The position numbers and the translations under genes were made by a program. Below the pieces are notes generated by a model. That model was given only the letters and a program-made list of their open reading frames with translations. It did not search any database and was not told the origin of the DNA. Below, one piece after another: positions 34,929 to 42,923 of a stretch of 64,000 bases of DNA. The stretch is taken from the NCBI GenBank assembly GCA_958295495.1, contig OY282352.1, forward strand, positions 2,108,001-2,172,000. The letters are read 5' to 3'. The stretch comes from an uncultured Latescibacterota bacterium (GTDB taxonomy: Bacteria; Latescibacterota; UBA2968; UBA8231). The first letter of the stretch is position 1; the number at the start of each line of letters is the position of its first letter.

Positions 34929-35867
34929 ATGGGCCCAGAAAAAAACTGTTGTCCCCGCCGCCGCTGGGGCAAGACCGAGCTTTCCATACCAGTGATCCCA
35001 TTCGGGACGCAAGGCTTTGGCGGCCACTTCGGGCCGGTCAGCGACGAAGAGGCCATGGCCCTGATGCGCCGGGCCGTCGATTTGGGCGTCAATCACTTCG
35101 ACTGCGCCCGCTGCTACGGCGACTCCCTGCGCAAGCTGGGCCGCGCAATTGAGGAAGGCGTCATCGGCCGCGACGAGATCATCATCAGCGGGCGCGTATG
35201 CTGCCACAGCGCCGCTGCATGGGGCGGCTACGGCGAGGGGCGGCCCGACTACTCGGCTGCGCGGGCCTTGGCCGATGTCGAAGATCAGCTAAACATTTTG
35301 GGGATCAAGAAATTCGACGCACTCTTCCTCCACGACCCCCACGAGATGAAACCGACCCTTGAGAAAGGCGGCGCGCTCGAAGGATTGGAACGGGCGCGCC
35401 AGCAGGGTGCTGTGGACTTCATCGGCTATGGCATGAGGCCCCACGACTTTCACCTCGCGCACATTGCTTCGGGCCGCACCGACGCGATGCTGTGCTTCAA
35501 TGACTACAACTTGCTCCGGCAGGGCGCAGCCGACGCTATCCTGCCAGCGGCTGCAGCCGCTGACCTCGGAGTACTCAACGGCTGGTCGATCATGCGCGGC
35601 TGGCTGACGGGCGTACCAGTGGAGCGGTTTATACCACGCGACAAGTGGGGCGAAGACCAGCAACGGGCCGAGGCCATGCGCTTGTGGTGCAATGAGCAGG
35701 GCATCGACATGCTGGCTCTGACGTTGCAATTTTGCCTACGAGAGGAACGGATCCACGGCAACCCAATCGGCTCGCTGAACATTGAGCAGCTAGAGCGGAA
35801 CGTCGCGGCCGCCATGGCCACCGTAGCGGATGAAACCATCGCCGCATTTAGAGCCGCGGCACTTTGA
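34929..35867 (+). CDS. Aldo/keto reductase family protein (catalytic Lys replaced)
   Basis: The 312-residue TIM barrel follows a strong AAAGGAGG. Family residues are D58 and Y63 (FDCARCYGDS) and H135 (DALFLHDPHE). The lysine of the catalytic tetrad, normally in a TKV motif, is R89 here (IIISGRVCCHS). The NADPH-site GTQGFGG loop is present. The substitution may lower or alter reductase activity. It is followed after 18 bp by a SIS-domain gene and the ROK kinase, so it belongs to a sugar operon. Confidence 0.8.
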   Translation: MGPEKNCCPRRRWGKTELSIPVIPFGTQGFGGHFGPVSDEEAMALMRRAVDLGVNHFDCARCYGDSLRKLGRAIEEGVIGRDEIIISGRVCCHSAAAWGGYGEGRPDYSAARALADVEDQLNILGIKKFDALFLHDPHEMKPTLEKGGALEGLERARQQGAVDFIGYGMRPHDFHLAHIASGRTDAMLCFNDYNLLRQGAADAILPAAAAADLGVLNGWSIMRGWLTGVPVERFIPRDKWGEDQQRAEAMRLWCNEQGIDMLALTLQFCLREERIHGNPIGSLNIEQLERNVAAAMATVADETIAAFRAAAL

Positions 35868-35885
35868 ACAGGAGAAACCACGCGC

Positions 35886-36656
35886 ATGAGCGCTGCTGAA
35901 GAGTACTACGCGCAGACTATGGACCTGTTGCAACGTCTGCGCGATACGCAAATGGACTCCATAGACCAAGCCGCCGAAATCTGCACCGAGAGCATTGCCA
36001 ACGGCGGCTTGGTCTTTCTCTTCGGCGCCGGGCACTCGCGGATGATGTGCGAGGAAATGACGCCGCGCCAAGGATGTTTCGTGGGCTTTTTTGCGTTGGT
36101 CGAGCTCGCAGTATCGACCCATGCGTCGATCGTCGGCACCAACGGGCTGCGCGGACCGCTCTTTTTGGAAAAATACGAGGGCTATGCCGAGGAGATCCTA
36201 AACGGCTTTACGTTCGGACCGCACGATGCCTTTATCTTGATTTCGACCAGCGGCATTCGGCCCCTGATCGTCGAGATGGCCATGGGTGCTAGGGCGCGGG
36301 GCTTGCCCGTGATCGCCATGCTGTCGAAGCCGCACGGCGACCAGTCGCCGCCAGCGCACTCGTCGGGCAAGAAGCTGATGGAGCTAGCCGACGTCGTCCT
36401 CGACAACCAGTGTCCGCCGGGGGATTGCGTAGTCGAACTAGAGGGGTTGGAGTGGCGGACCGGGCCGGTATCGACGGTGACCGGCGCGATGATGATGAAT
36501 ATGCTGCGCTGCGAGGTGGCCGAGCGGTTGCTGGCGCGGGGGATAAAGCCGGAGCTATTGCCGAGCCATCAGTTTGTGGGAAATACAAGTGCAGAAGAGC
36601 AGCTAGAGCAATTTTACGAGGGCTACCGAAAGAGCCTCAAGCACTTGTATGAGTAG
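35886..36656 (+). CDS. SIS-domain sugar isomerase-like protein
   Basis: The 256-residue protein has a sugar isomerase fold: GLVFLFGAGHSRMMCEE (phosphosugar loop), then ILISTSGIRPLIVEMAMGAR (SxS/TSG loop) and LADVVLDNQCPPGD. This matches the UPF0309/YfeU-like group that binds phosphosugars. It overlaps no neighbour but is 18 bp after the aldo/keto reductase and 3 bp before the SDR remnant. It probably acts on the same sugar as the downstream ROK kinase. Confidence 0.87.
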   Translation: MSAAEEYYAQTMDLLQRLRDTQMDSIDQAAEICTESIANGGLVFLFGAGHSRMMCEEMTPRQGCFVGFFALVELAVSTHASIVGTNGLRGPLFLEKYEGYAEEILNGFTFGPHDAFILISTSGIRPLIVEMAMGARARGLPVIAMLSKPHGDQSPPAHSSGKKLMELADVVLDNQCPPGDCVVELEGLEWRTGPVSTVTGAMMMNMLRCEVAERLLARGIKPELLPSHQFVGNTSAEEQLEQFYEGYRKSLKHLYE

Positions 36657-36659
36657 TAG

Positions 36660-36851
36660 GTGGGCAATCTCGAGAACAAGGTTTGTCTGATTACCGGCTC
36701 CACCGGCATCGCCGAGGCCACGGCTCTGCACGCAGCCGAGGAAGGGGCCAAAGTATTTGTCACTAGGATGGCGGTCTTTTTGTTGGGGGACCGAGCGCGG
36801 GCCATTACCGGGGCCGTAGTAACCGTAGATGCGGGTTGGTGCGTAAGCTGA
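36660..36851 (+). pseudogene. SDR remnant with large internal deletion
   Basis: The 63-codon frame starts with an SDR Rossmann start (VCLITGSTGIAEATALHAAEEGAKVFVT, in two parts) and jumps to the typical SDR C-terminus (RMAVFLLGDRARAITGAVVT, VDAG). The 150-200 central residues with the YxxxK catalytic pair are missing, so it cannot be active. The frame is preserved across the deletion. It sits between the SIS and ROK genes and marks a former three- or four-gene sugar operon. Confidence 0.8.
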
Positions 36852-36866
36852 CGAGGAGAGGACGCT

Positions 36867-37844
36867 ATGAAAGAATACGTCATCGGCTTTGACGTGGGCG
36901 GCACTCGGGTCAAAAGCGGCGCGGTGACTCGGCGGGGGCGGATGCTGGCACCGGGCATCAACCCGTCGGGGTTTGCGCTGGGTATGGGCAACTTGCTCGA
37001 GACGCTGCAAGGAGAATGCGCGCGGATTGCCAAGCGGCTAGGCGGCAAGCCGCAGGCCATTGGCTTGGGCTTTCCCGGGGCCGTGGATCCCGAGGTTGGC
37101 GTGGTGTACATGCCGGGGAAGATCAAGGGGCTGGAGGGCTATCCCATTGTAAAGCGGCTGGCCAAGGCCACGGGGGTCCCGGTCGTCGCCGACAACGATG
37201 GCCGCATCTCCATCTACGCCGAGCGGCACTACGGCCTAGCACGGGATGTGGATTGGGCGACTACCATCACCATCGGCACGGGCGTCGGCTCCGGGGTCTT
37301 GCTCGACGGCAAAATTCTGCGCGATCCGCATCTTCAGTTCGGGACGCAGATGAGCCATATCGTCATGCAGGCCCTCGGCGGGCGGCTGTGCCTGACCAAT
37401 GCGCGGGGCACCGCCGAGATGATGTGCTCGGCCACGGCCCTGACTCAGCAGGTGCGGGACGGGCTGGCGCGCGGCATTCCCTCGGTCTTGAGCGACCAGT
37501 ACTTTAAGGATCCCAACTCGATTGACTTCAAGGCCGCGATCCGCGGCGTGGTGCGCCAAGACCGGCTCTGCACAGACGAGCTGGAGCACTGGACTCGCAA
37601 TCTGGGCTGGCTGCTGGTGAGCGCGGTACACGTGTACGCTCCTCAGCGGATCATCCTCAGCGGCGGGGCGACCAATGCGGCCGAGCACTTCCTCGAACCC
37701 CTGCAAAAGCAAGTTGATCAACACCTGTTCCGCTATCCGGCGGGTGCCGGTGTGCCGATTGTGCTGTCCAAGCTGCGCGACCACGCCGGCGTTTTGGGGA
37801 CGGCGGCAATCGCTTGGGAAAAAGCCGCTGGAGACCAACCGTGA
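36867..37844 (+). CDS. ROK family sugar kinase-like protein
   Basis: The 325-residue protein has the ASKHA fold: DVGGTRVKSGAV (phosphate 1), GLGFPGAVDPEVG, VVADNDGRISIYAE (catalytic aspartate in the NDG region) and TITIGTGVGSGVL. The ROK zinc motif (normally GHx...CxCGxxGC) is degenerate: only MSHIVMQALGGRLCLT and a later cysteine are seen. Its last residues (AAGDQP) and stop lie in the left 77-bp repeat, and its GTGA overlap leads into the interrupted MetE-like gene. Confidence 0.85.
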   Translation: MKEYVIGFDVGGTRVKSGAVTRRGRMLAPGINPSGFALGMGNLLETLQGECARIAKRLGGKPQAIGLGFPGAVDPEVGVVYMPGKIKGLEGYPIVKRLAKATGVPVVADNDGRISIYAERHYGLARDVDWATTITIGTGVGSGVLLDGKILRDPHLQFGTQMSHIVMQALGGRLCLTNARGTAEMMCSATALTQQVRDGLARGIPSVLSDQYFKDPNSIDFKAAIRGVVRQDRLCTDELEHWTRNLGWLLVSAVHVYAPQRIILSGGATNAAEHFLEPLQKQVDQHLFRYPAGAGVPIVLSKLRDHAGVLGTAAIAWEKAAGDQP

Positions 37845-37899
37845 AAGAGCAACCCCTGCGCACAACCGTCATCGGCTCCTACCCCTTCCCGAGCTGGCT
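37823..37899 (+). repeat. Left 77-bp direct repeat of the island
   Basis: Identical to 42847-42923. It covers the ROK C-terminus and stop and the first 20 codons of the MetE-like gene. Beyond its ends the two copies differ at the next base on each side (37822 versus 42846, 37900 versus 42924). Confidence 0.95.
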
Positions 37900-37927
37900 C
37901 GAAGAGGTTTTATACAATAAGAGGTAA
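37841..37927 (+). pseudogene. 5' fragment of the MetE-like gene
   Basis: The GTG at 37841 opens the same 19-residue start as the intact gene (MKEQPLRTTVIGSYPFPSW), then diverges into island sequence and stops at TAA 37925-37927 after 28 codons. It is a truncated duplicate made by the insertion. Its last bases contain AGAGG, which probably serves as ribosome site for the first island gene. Confidence 0.85.
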
Positions 37928-37935
37928 TAAACGCA

Positions 37936-38691
37936 ATGTATAAGGAGAGAACTTCTTCAAATCTACGGTTGCTAATTCTCTCGTGTTCCCAAAGAAAGCA
38001 TTCTGCTCCAAGTTTGCTACCTGCCTTAGAACGGTACGACGGACCGGCCTTTCGGGTGATCAACAAGTTTATACGAATGCGCCCATTTGAAGCACAATCC
38101 CTTGATGTATATATTCTGTCAGCCAAGTTCGGATTGATCCCGTCTAGCCGATTAATTCCTAACTACGATCACCGAGTGACGCTGCAAAAAGTTAGGGAAT
38201 TGCAACTACCGACTCTGGCCGAACTCAAGAGGATTTTGGTTGACAGACAATACGATGAGTTGTTTATAAGCATGGGAAAAGACTATTTACGATTATTGGG
38301 TCGATATGAATCACTAGTTCCTGATAGTCTCAAGGTGATAATTTCTGCTGGAGCAATGGGACGCAAACAGGCAGACCTTCGCAACTGGTTGCATGGTAGG
38401 TCATCGATTCCATCTGATAATCAGACGACGGTCGTACAACAGGGAAAGGCATACCTTCGAGGCGTCGAAATTGTACGCACACCTAAACAGGTAATAAATG
38501 TAGCACGTTTCGCACTCGTAAAGGAACGGAATATTCCCAAATATCAGGTATGGTACGTGCAGATAGATGATCAACAAGTGCCTCCCAAGTGGCTGGTCAG
38601 CAAACTGACGGGGCTGCCCGTGAATGCTTTTCACACAAACGAAGCGAGACGAGTCTTGCAGCAACTCGGAGTCGAAGTCCGTTCAAGATAA
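37936..38691 (+). CDS. DUF6884/YaaA-like protein
   Basis: The 251-residue protein opens with LRLLILSCSQRKH, then VYILSAKFGLIPSSRLIPNYDHRV. This is the arrangement of DUF6884 and the wider YaaA-like fold: an N-terminal xxSCSxxK loop and a SAKFGL/IPxYD motif. The C-terminal 80 residues are less typical (GVEIVRTPKQVINVARFALV) and end with a segment about plant-like AFHTNEARRVLQQLG that may bind the partner. YaaA-fold proteins bind DNA, and DUF6884 members occur near transglycosylase genes. It is first of the four island genes and its start uses AGAGG in the metE fragment. Confidence 0.65.
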   Translation: MYKERTSSNLRLLILSCSQRKHSAPSLLPALERYDGPAFRVINKFIRMRPFEAQSLDVYILSAKFGLIPSSRLIPNYDHRVTLQKVRELQLPTLAELKRILVDRQYDELFISMGKDYLRLLGRYESLVPDSLKVIISAGAMGRKQADLRNWLHGRSSIPSDNQTTVVQQGKAYLRGVEIVRTPKQVINVARFALVKERNIPKYQVWYVQIDDQQVPPKWLVSKLTGLPVNAFHTNEARRVLQQLGVEVRSR

Positions 38692-38704
38692 TAGGAGGTT
38701 TATG

Positions 38705-40231
38705 ATGGAGTTCAATACAGATTCCATTGGCACGGTTATTTCCGATCAAGAAACTCCAACGTTTGAAACTGTCCGGATTAAACTGAAAGCTGGACAGGAT
38801 GTCAAACCGGGAACACTTATTCGGGTGCCTGTATCACGGAATAATACAACAAATAGTACACTCATCGCTCGGGTTCGTAGTGCTCGCGAATATAACCCCA
38901 ACGAAAGCCCAGAAGGCATAAATGTTCGTGATACACTTGCAATGCCTCCAAACTATCCAACGGAGGAAGATAGTACAACCATATACCGCCTTGCCGAAGC
39001 TGAACTAATTGAGGAGATTATCGATCAAACTATGCAATCGCCACAGACGTTGCCTCAATCCGGCACGGAGATATTTATCGCTAATGACAATGAGATTGTA
39101 CAAACTCTTGGTTTGATTAAAGATAAGTCAGTCGGCCTGAGAATTGGCGAAACGGTCAGTGGCACGACGACTGAAATTGTTCTCAAGCGCGAGGCCATTC
39201 AGAGACACTTCTTTCTTTGCGGCACGACGGGTAGTGGAAAGAGCTATGCGATGGGCGTTATCGCTGAAGAATTTGTGAAACATCATTTACCTATCGTCTT
39301 TATTGACACCCAAGACGAATATTCCACGTTGGTGAAGAAACTTGGTGGGAAGGTCGTTGAGCCAGGAGCTGACTTTACAATCCGAGTTTCATCCTTGGCG
39401 GAATCTGAATTATTGAATCTCCTTCCAGCCGCAACGACTGAATTGCAAAGAGATATTGCAGGTCGGGCATTTGGGGAATTGCAAAGTCAACTAGCGTCCG
39501 AAAGTATCGCTAAGTTTTCAATTGATCAATTGTTGAAGAAAATGGAAGTTGTTGGAAGCGATCTAACAAAAACCCCATCTAGCATCCAGATGGCAATCAG
39601 CCGAACAGGCAGTCTTAAGCGAAATAAAATCTTTGGTGATGGCATTGGCAAGGCAGACTGGCGGAAATATATGTATCCCTGTCTGGCGATCAACTGCAAA
39701 CGTTTGACGACGACTCAATTACAGCCAATTGCGACAGCAGTCTTGCGTGAACTTCAAACGTTGCGCCTCCATCATCATATTCCACCCTATGTTGCTGTTA
39801 TTGACGAAGCCCATTTATTTGTCCCCGAAGGAGAAAGCAGTCCCTGCAAACAGATTATCCGAGAAGGAGTTCGTATTGGTCGGCATCATGGAATTTCAAT
39901 GGTACTCATGACGCAAAGTCCTGTTGACATAGACAAGCGGACAATTCGGCAATGTAATACACGACTCGTCTTTGCGTTAGAGCCTGATCAGCTTGATGCT
40001 ATTCGCGGTGTAAAAGCAGATGCTTCGGAGGAAATGTTGAATGCCTTATCAAAAATGCCGCAGGGAACATGTTTGCTTTCAGGAACTTATGAAAGCGTTA
40101 AACATACAATTCCTATAAAAATTCGAGAGCGGGAAACTTCAGATTCAGAGGGCGGTGAAACGCCAGAGATTTTTAAGGAAATGAAAACAGAATGGATTGA
40201 TAAAATTGACAAATTAAAACAAAAAGGATAA
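38705..40231 (+). CDS. HerA-type DNA translocase ATPase
   Basis: The ATG at 38705 is 6 nt after AGGAGG (38693-38698); an ATG at 38702 is possible. The 508-residue protein has an N-terminal HAS-barrel-like region (to about residue 120), Walker A GTTGSGKS (173-180), Walker B VAVIDEAH (363-370), a sensor VLMTQSP (400-406) and the HerA-like CNTRLVFALEPDQLDAI tail. HerA ATPases form hexamers on DNA with NurA nuclease, and HerA-like DptH partners phosphorothioate restriction. The NurA-type gene starts 4 bp after its stop. Confidence 0.88.
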   Translation: MEFNTDSIGTVISDQETPTFETVRIKLKAGQDVKPGTLIRVPVSRNNTTNSTLIARVRSAREYNPNESPEGINVRDTLAMPPNYPTEEDSTTIYRLAEAELIEEIIDQTMQSPQTLPQSGTEIFIANDNEIVQTLGLIKDKSVGLRIGETVSGTTTEIVLKREAIQRHFFLCGTTGSGKSYAMGVIAEEFVKHHLPIVFIDTQDEYSTLVKKLGGKVVEPGADFTIRVSSLAESELLNLLPAATTELQRDIAGRAFGELQSQLASESIAKFSIDQLLKKMEVVGSDLTKTPSSIQMAISRTGSLKRNKIFGDGIGKADWRKYMYPCLAINCKRLTTTQLQPIATAVLRELQTLRLHHHIPPYVAVIDEAHLFVPEGESSPCKQIIREGVRIGRHHGISMVLMTQSPVDIDKRTIRQCNTRLVFALEPDQLDAIRGVKADASEEMLNALSKMPQGTCLLSGTYESVKHTIPIKIRERETSDSEGGETPEIFKEMKTEWIDKIDKLKQKG

Positions 40232-40235
40232 CTCA

Positions 40236-41825
40236 ATGTCACCTGAATCCAAATCTCAATCTAATTCACAATTAGAGTTTAATTTCGATAAAGTACTCCA
40301 GTCTGCGAAAGTACATAGTCGACCACATGATCCGGTTGCAACTACCACCGATTTTATGCAACGTGCAGTCGAGATTGAAAAGGCATGGGGAACAACGTTG
40401 CATAAAGCCCGTGAAGATTTGCTACAGAGAGACCCGAGAGAACTCTACTTTGACTTTCTCATTGATTTGAAACGCCAGATTGAGAAAAATTCATCTAGGT
40501 CTGAAGTGTACGCGAATTTGTTGACCTCAGTGGCAATTCGCGGATTTGGAATGAGTAAACGAGAGATTTGGACGTGTCCACCAACTAGAGGCGGAACGCG
40601 ACGGCAAGTCGATTTCGATGAGAATGCGGTGAAAAGCCATCTTGATGACCACATCGTTGGAAAATATTTTCTCAACCCAATCACAATTGATAAGACTATT
40701 TGGGATGGTCGTCTTCCCACTATTGGCGGTTCAGATGTAAGCCAACACCGCAGTAAGGTTCCTGTTCCGGCACGTTTTTTTAATCGTAGCGTTCCATTTG
40801 TACTCAACAATGCGGCAGGCACACTATACACGGTGCAGGGCGGTACTCCTAAATTTGACAACATCTTCAATCCCAAACCAGATGAGGAGTTGCTGCGATG
40901 GATGCTTATTGATCCATCCTATCAAGATGACCTCGAACCCGAAGATTATCAGCGATGCCTATATTCGGCGATGGATATTGGGCAGTACAAGTTTGATCTT
41001 GCATACTTACTGAAAGCAAATAGGCGCTCACCTGACATCATTTTTAGAGATGGCAGTCTATTTCCGCAAGACGCTTACCTCGATAACTTTCTGATTGAAA
41101 ACAGGCGAGGTGATTTTACTCGCGAGGCCATACGCGAGATGCTCGACTGTCTGAGTTATGCGAGAGAGGTCGGTGGGATTTACTGCGGAGTCTCGAAAAA
41201 TGTACAACTAAAGATATATAGTGCAATCGTCGATTGGTACGTTGCGAAACATATAGATCAAAATTGGAGATTCGGTAATTACACATTCAACGATGGGCAA
41301 ATGATGAGTGTACTATTGGCATCTCCATCATTTTTGGGAGACAATTTAGAACAAACCGTAACAACCTGCCTCATTCGTCGCTCATTCACAACAAGAGCAA
41401 ACTTGAATACCAAAATAGACCTTGATAACCTTGATAACTACTTCCGAACCTATCAAGACCAACATCCAGAAGTGGATATTACTCCATACAGAAGGCTCTG
41501 TAAAATTGCTCATGTTTACATGTTTTTTATTGGTCATTCTAAAAACCCACAGCAACAACTTCCTCGTTATGAGTTCTTTTACTCTGAATCTCTTGGCAAT
41601 CTCGAAAAAATAACACAGAAGATCCTATCTGGAATACAAAGTTGTGGTTTTACAATTGACAGGGACCATTCGTTTATGGCTGAACAACCGGTAACATATA
41701 TCATTCCAACCGTTACTCAACATGCACATATACTATCGAAAGATGTTGGAAAACAAATTGATTCAGCAACCGGACAGTGGATTATGTCTCGTTTCAAAAA
41801 AATGATCAAAGGAAATCACGAATGA
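40236..41825 (+). CDS. NurA-type nuclease
   Basis: The 529-residue protein has the two acidic motifs of the NurA domain: GGSDVSQHRSK (D167) and DIIFRDGSLFPQDA (D272), about 100 residues apart as in NurA, which needs them for Mn-dependent nuclease activity. A long N-terminal region (residues 1-140, with PPTRGGTRRQVDFDE) and the C-terminal 120 residues are extra and may recognise DNA or the partner. The ATG follows AAAGGA and the stop overlaps the next gene by ATGA. It is larger than archaeal NurA (about 350 residues). Confidence 0.75.
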   Translation: MSPESKSQSNSQLEFNFDKVLQSAKVHSRPHDPVATTTDFMQRAVEIEKAWGTTLHKAREDLLQRDPRELYFDFLIDLKRQIEKNSSRSEVYANLLTSVAIRGFGMSKREIWTCPPTRGGTRRQVDFDENAVKSHLDDHIVGKYFLNPITIDKTIWDGRLPTIGGSDVSQHRSKVPVPARFFNRSVPFVLNNAAGTLYTVQGGTPKFDNIFNPKPDEELLRWMLIDPSYQDDLEPEDYQRCLYSAMDIGQYKFDLAYLLKANRRSPDIIFRDGSLFPQDAYLDNFLIENRRGDFTREAIREMLDCLSYAREVGGIYCGVSKNVQLKIYSAIVDWYVAKHIDQNWRFGNYTFNDGQMMSVLLASPSFLGDNLEQTVTTCLIRRSFTTRANLNTKIDLDNLDNYFRTYQDQHPEVDITPYRRLCKIAHVYMFFIGHSKNPQQQLPRYEFFYSESLGNLEKITQKILSGIQSCGFTIDRDHSFMAEQPVTYIIPTVTQHAHILSKDVGKQIDSATGQWIMSRFKKMIKGNHE

Positions 41826-42868
41826 AAATCGTCGCAGGTCTGAGTCTGAAAGGTCTAAAACCTCCTGTGTGGTACACTGGTTCACCATATTATCTTTCCG
41901 ATCTGAAAGCGGTGATGTTCCCCTATGCTGATTTTCACTATATGCCAGCGCGTCGTCGTCAAGCCATGGAAATAGGGCTACACGCTAGTTTCGGTATTCC
42001 GTCATATATGTCGATTTACTTGGACAATGGGGCATTTAGATTTTCACGTGATGATGGCGAAGTACCACGTCAGGATTATGAAGCATTTGTTGCACAGGCT
42101 CAACCTGATTGGTATGCAATCCCTCAAGACTATATCCCTACGCCGCGCATGAGTGATGACAAACAACTCGAATGCCTACAGAAGACGATGGATGTCAACC
42201 AATCCTATTCTCACGATGGATATGTCCCCATTCTTCATATCAGTCGTCACTTGGACGAGTATCTTCGGCAATTTAAGGCGAATGAACAGCTCCGATCTAA
42301 GCCGATTTTTGCCCTTGGTGGAATTGTGCCTAACCTTTTGCGTACCCCCAAAGCCATGTCGTACAGAGAAATACTGGACAGTGTCCGTCAGGTTCGTGCA
42401 ACATTCGCTGATAGGGAATTGCATCTCTTTGGAGTGGGTGGAACAGCGACATTGCACGTCGCAGCATTATTACGCTTAGACTCAGTAGACTCTTCTGGAT
42501 GGCGTGTTCGGGCGGCACGGGGCATTGTGCAGTTGACGGGAATTGGCGATCGTGCCGTGGCGGAACTCGGTAATTGGAAAATTCGCGAGCCAAGTCAACA
42601 GGAAAGAAAAAAATTGATAAAATGTCAATGTCCCGCCTGTCAACTATATGGGCTAGATGGTCTTAAGGCAAACCTCATCTATGGTTTTTGTAATCGAGCG
42701 ACCCACAACCTATGGACGTTGTTGGAAGAAAATCGAATGATTCAAAAGCATCTAAAAGATAAAACTTATGTAGAATGGTACAAAGACCATTTGCATAACT
42801 CGACGTATCGACCAATCATCGATCAAATCATAGAAGATTGGAAACGAGCCGCTGGAGACCAACCGTGA
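41822..42868 (+). CDS. tRNA-guanine transglycosylase-fold (DpdA-like) protein
   Basis: The ATG at 41822 overlaps the nurA-like stop. The 348-residue TIM barrel has TGT landmarks: D68 in YLDNGAF (TGT: DSGGF), ALGGIVPNLL, HLFGVGG (200-207) and DSVDSSGW with D223 in the place of the nucleophile. It also has a complete zinc site, C268-x-C270-xx-C273 and H295 (KCQCPAC, RATHN). TGT inserts queuosine precursors in tRNA, and the DpdA relatives insert 7-deazaguanines in DNA. Its C-terminal AAGDQP and stop are captured from the host repeat. There are no preQ0 genes nearby. Confidence 0.82.
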   Translation: MKIVAGLSLKGLKPPVWYTGSPYYLSDLKAVMFPYADFHYMPARRRQAMEIGLHASFGIPSYMSIYLDNGAFRFSRDDGEVPRQDYEAFVAQAQPDWYAIPQDYIPTPRMSDDKQLECLQKTMDVNQSYSHDGYVPILHISRHLDEYLRQFKANEQLRSKPIFALGGIVPNLLRTPKAMSYREILDSVRQVRATFADRELHLFGVGGTATLHVAALLRLDSVDSSGWRVRAARGIVQLTGIGDRAVAELGNWKIREPSQQERKKLIKCQCPACQLYGLDGLKANLIYGFCNRATHNLWTLLEENRMIQKHLKDKTYVEWYKDHLHNSTYRPIIDQIIEDWKRAAGDQP

Positions 42869-42923
42869 AAGAGCAACCCCTGCGCACAACCGTCATCGGC
42901 TCCTACCCCTTCCCGAGCTGGCT
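42847..42923 (+). repeat. Right 77-bp direct repeat of the island
   Basis: Identical copy of 37823-37899, at 5024-bp offset. It provides the last six codons and the stop of the transglycosylase-like gene and the start of the intact MetE-like gene. Confidence 0.95.

Larger units (their letters stand above)
37900..42846 (+). mobile_element. AT-rich four-gene island: DUF6884-HerA-NurA-TGT
   Basis: A 4947-bp block, visibly AT-rich against its GC-rich surroundings, lies between 77-bp perfect direct repeats of host sequence. Four plus-strand genes are packed with 13-, 4- and -4-bp spacings. No integrase, transposase or tRNA is present. The insertion falls exactly in the ROK-MetE-like GTGA overlap and restores the downstream gene. 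The block is best read as a horizontally acquired modification/restriction module. Confidence 0.85.

Noticed and set aside
37900-42846. Integrase, transposase or phage genes driving the island
   Set aside because: All four large frames have other clear or probable identities, and no integrase motif or terminal inverted repeat was seen.
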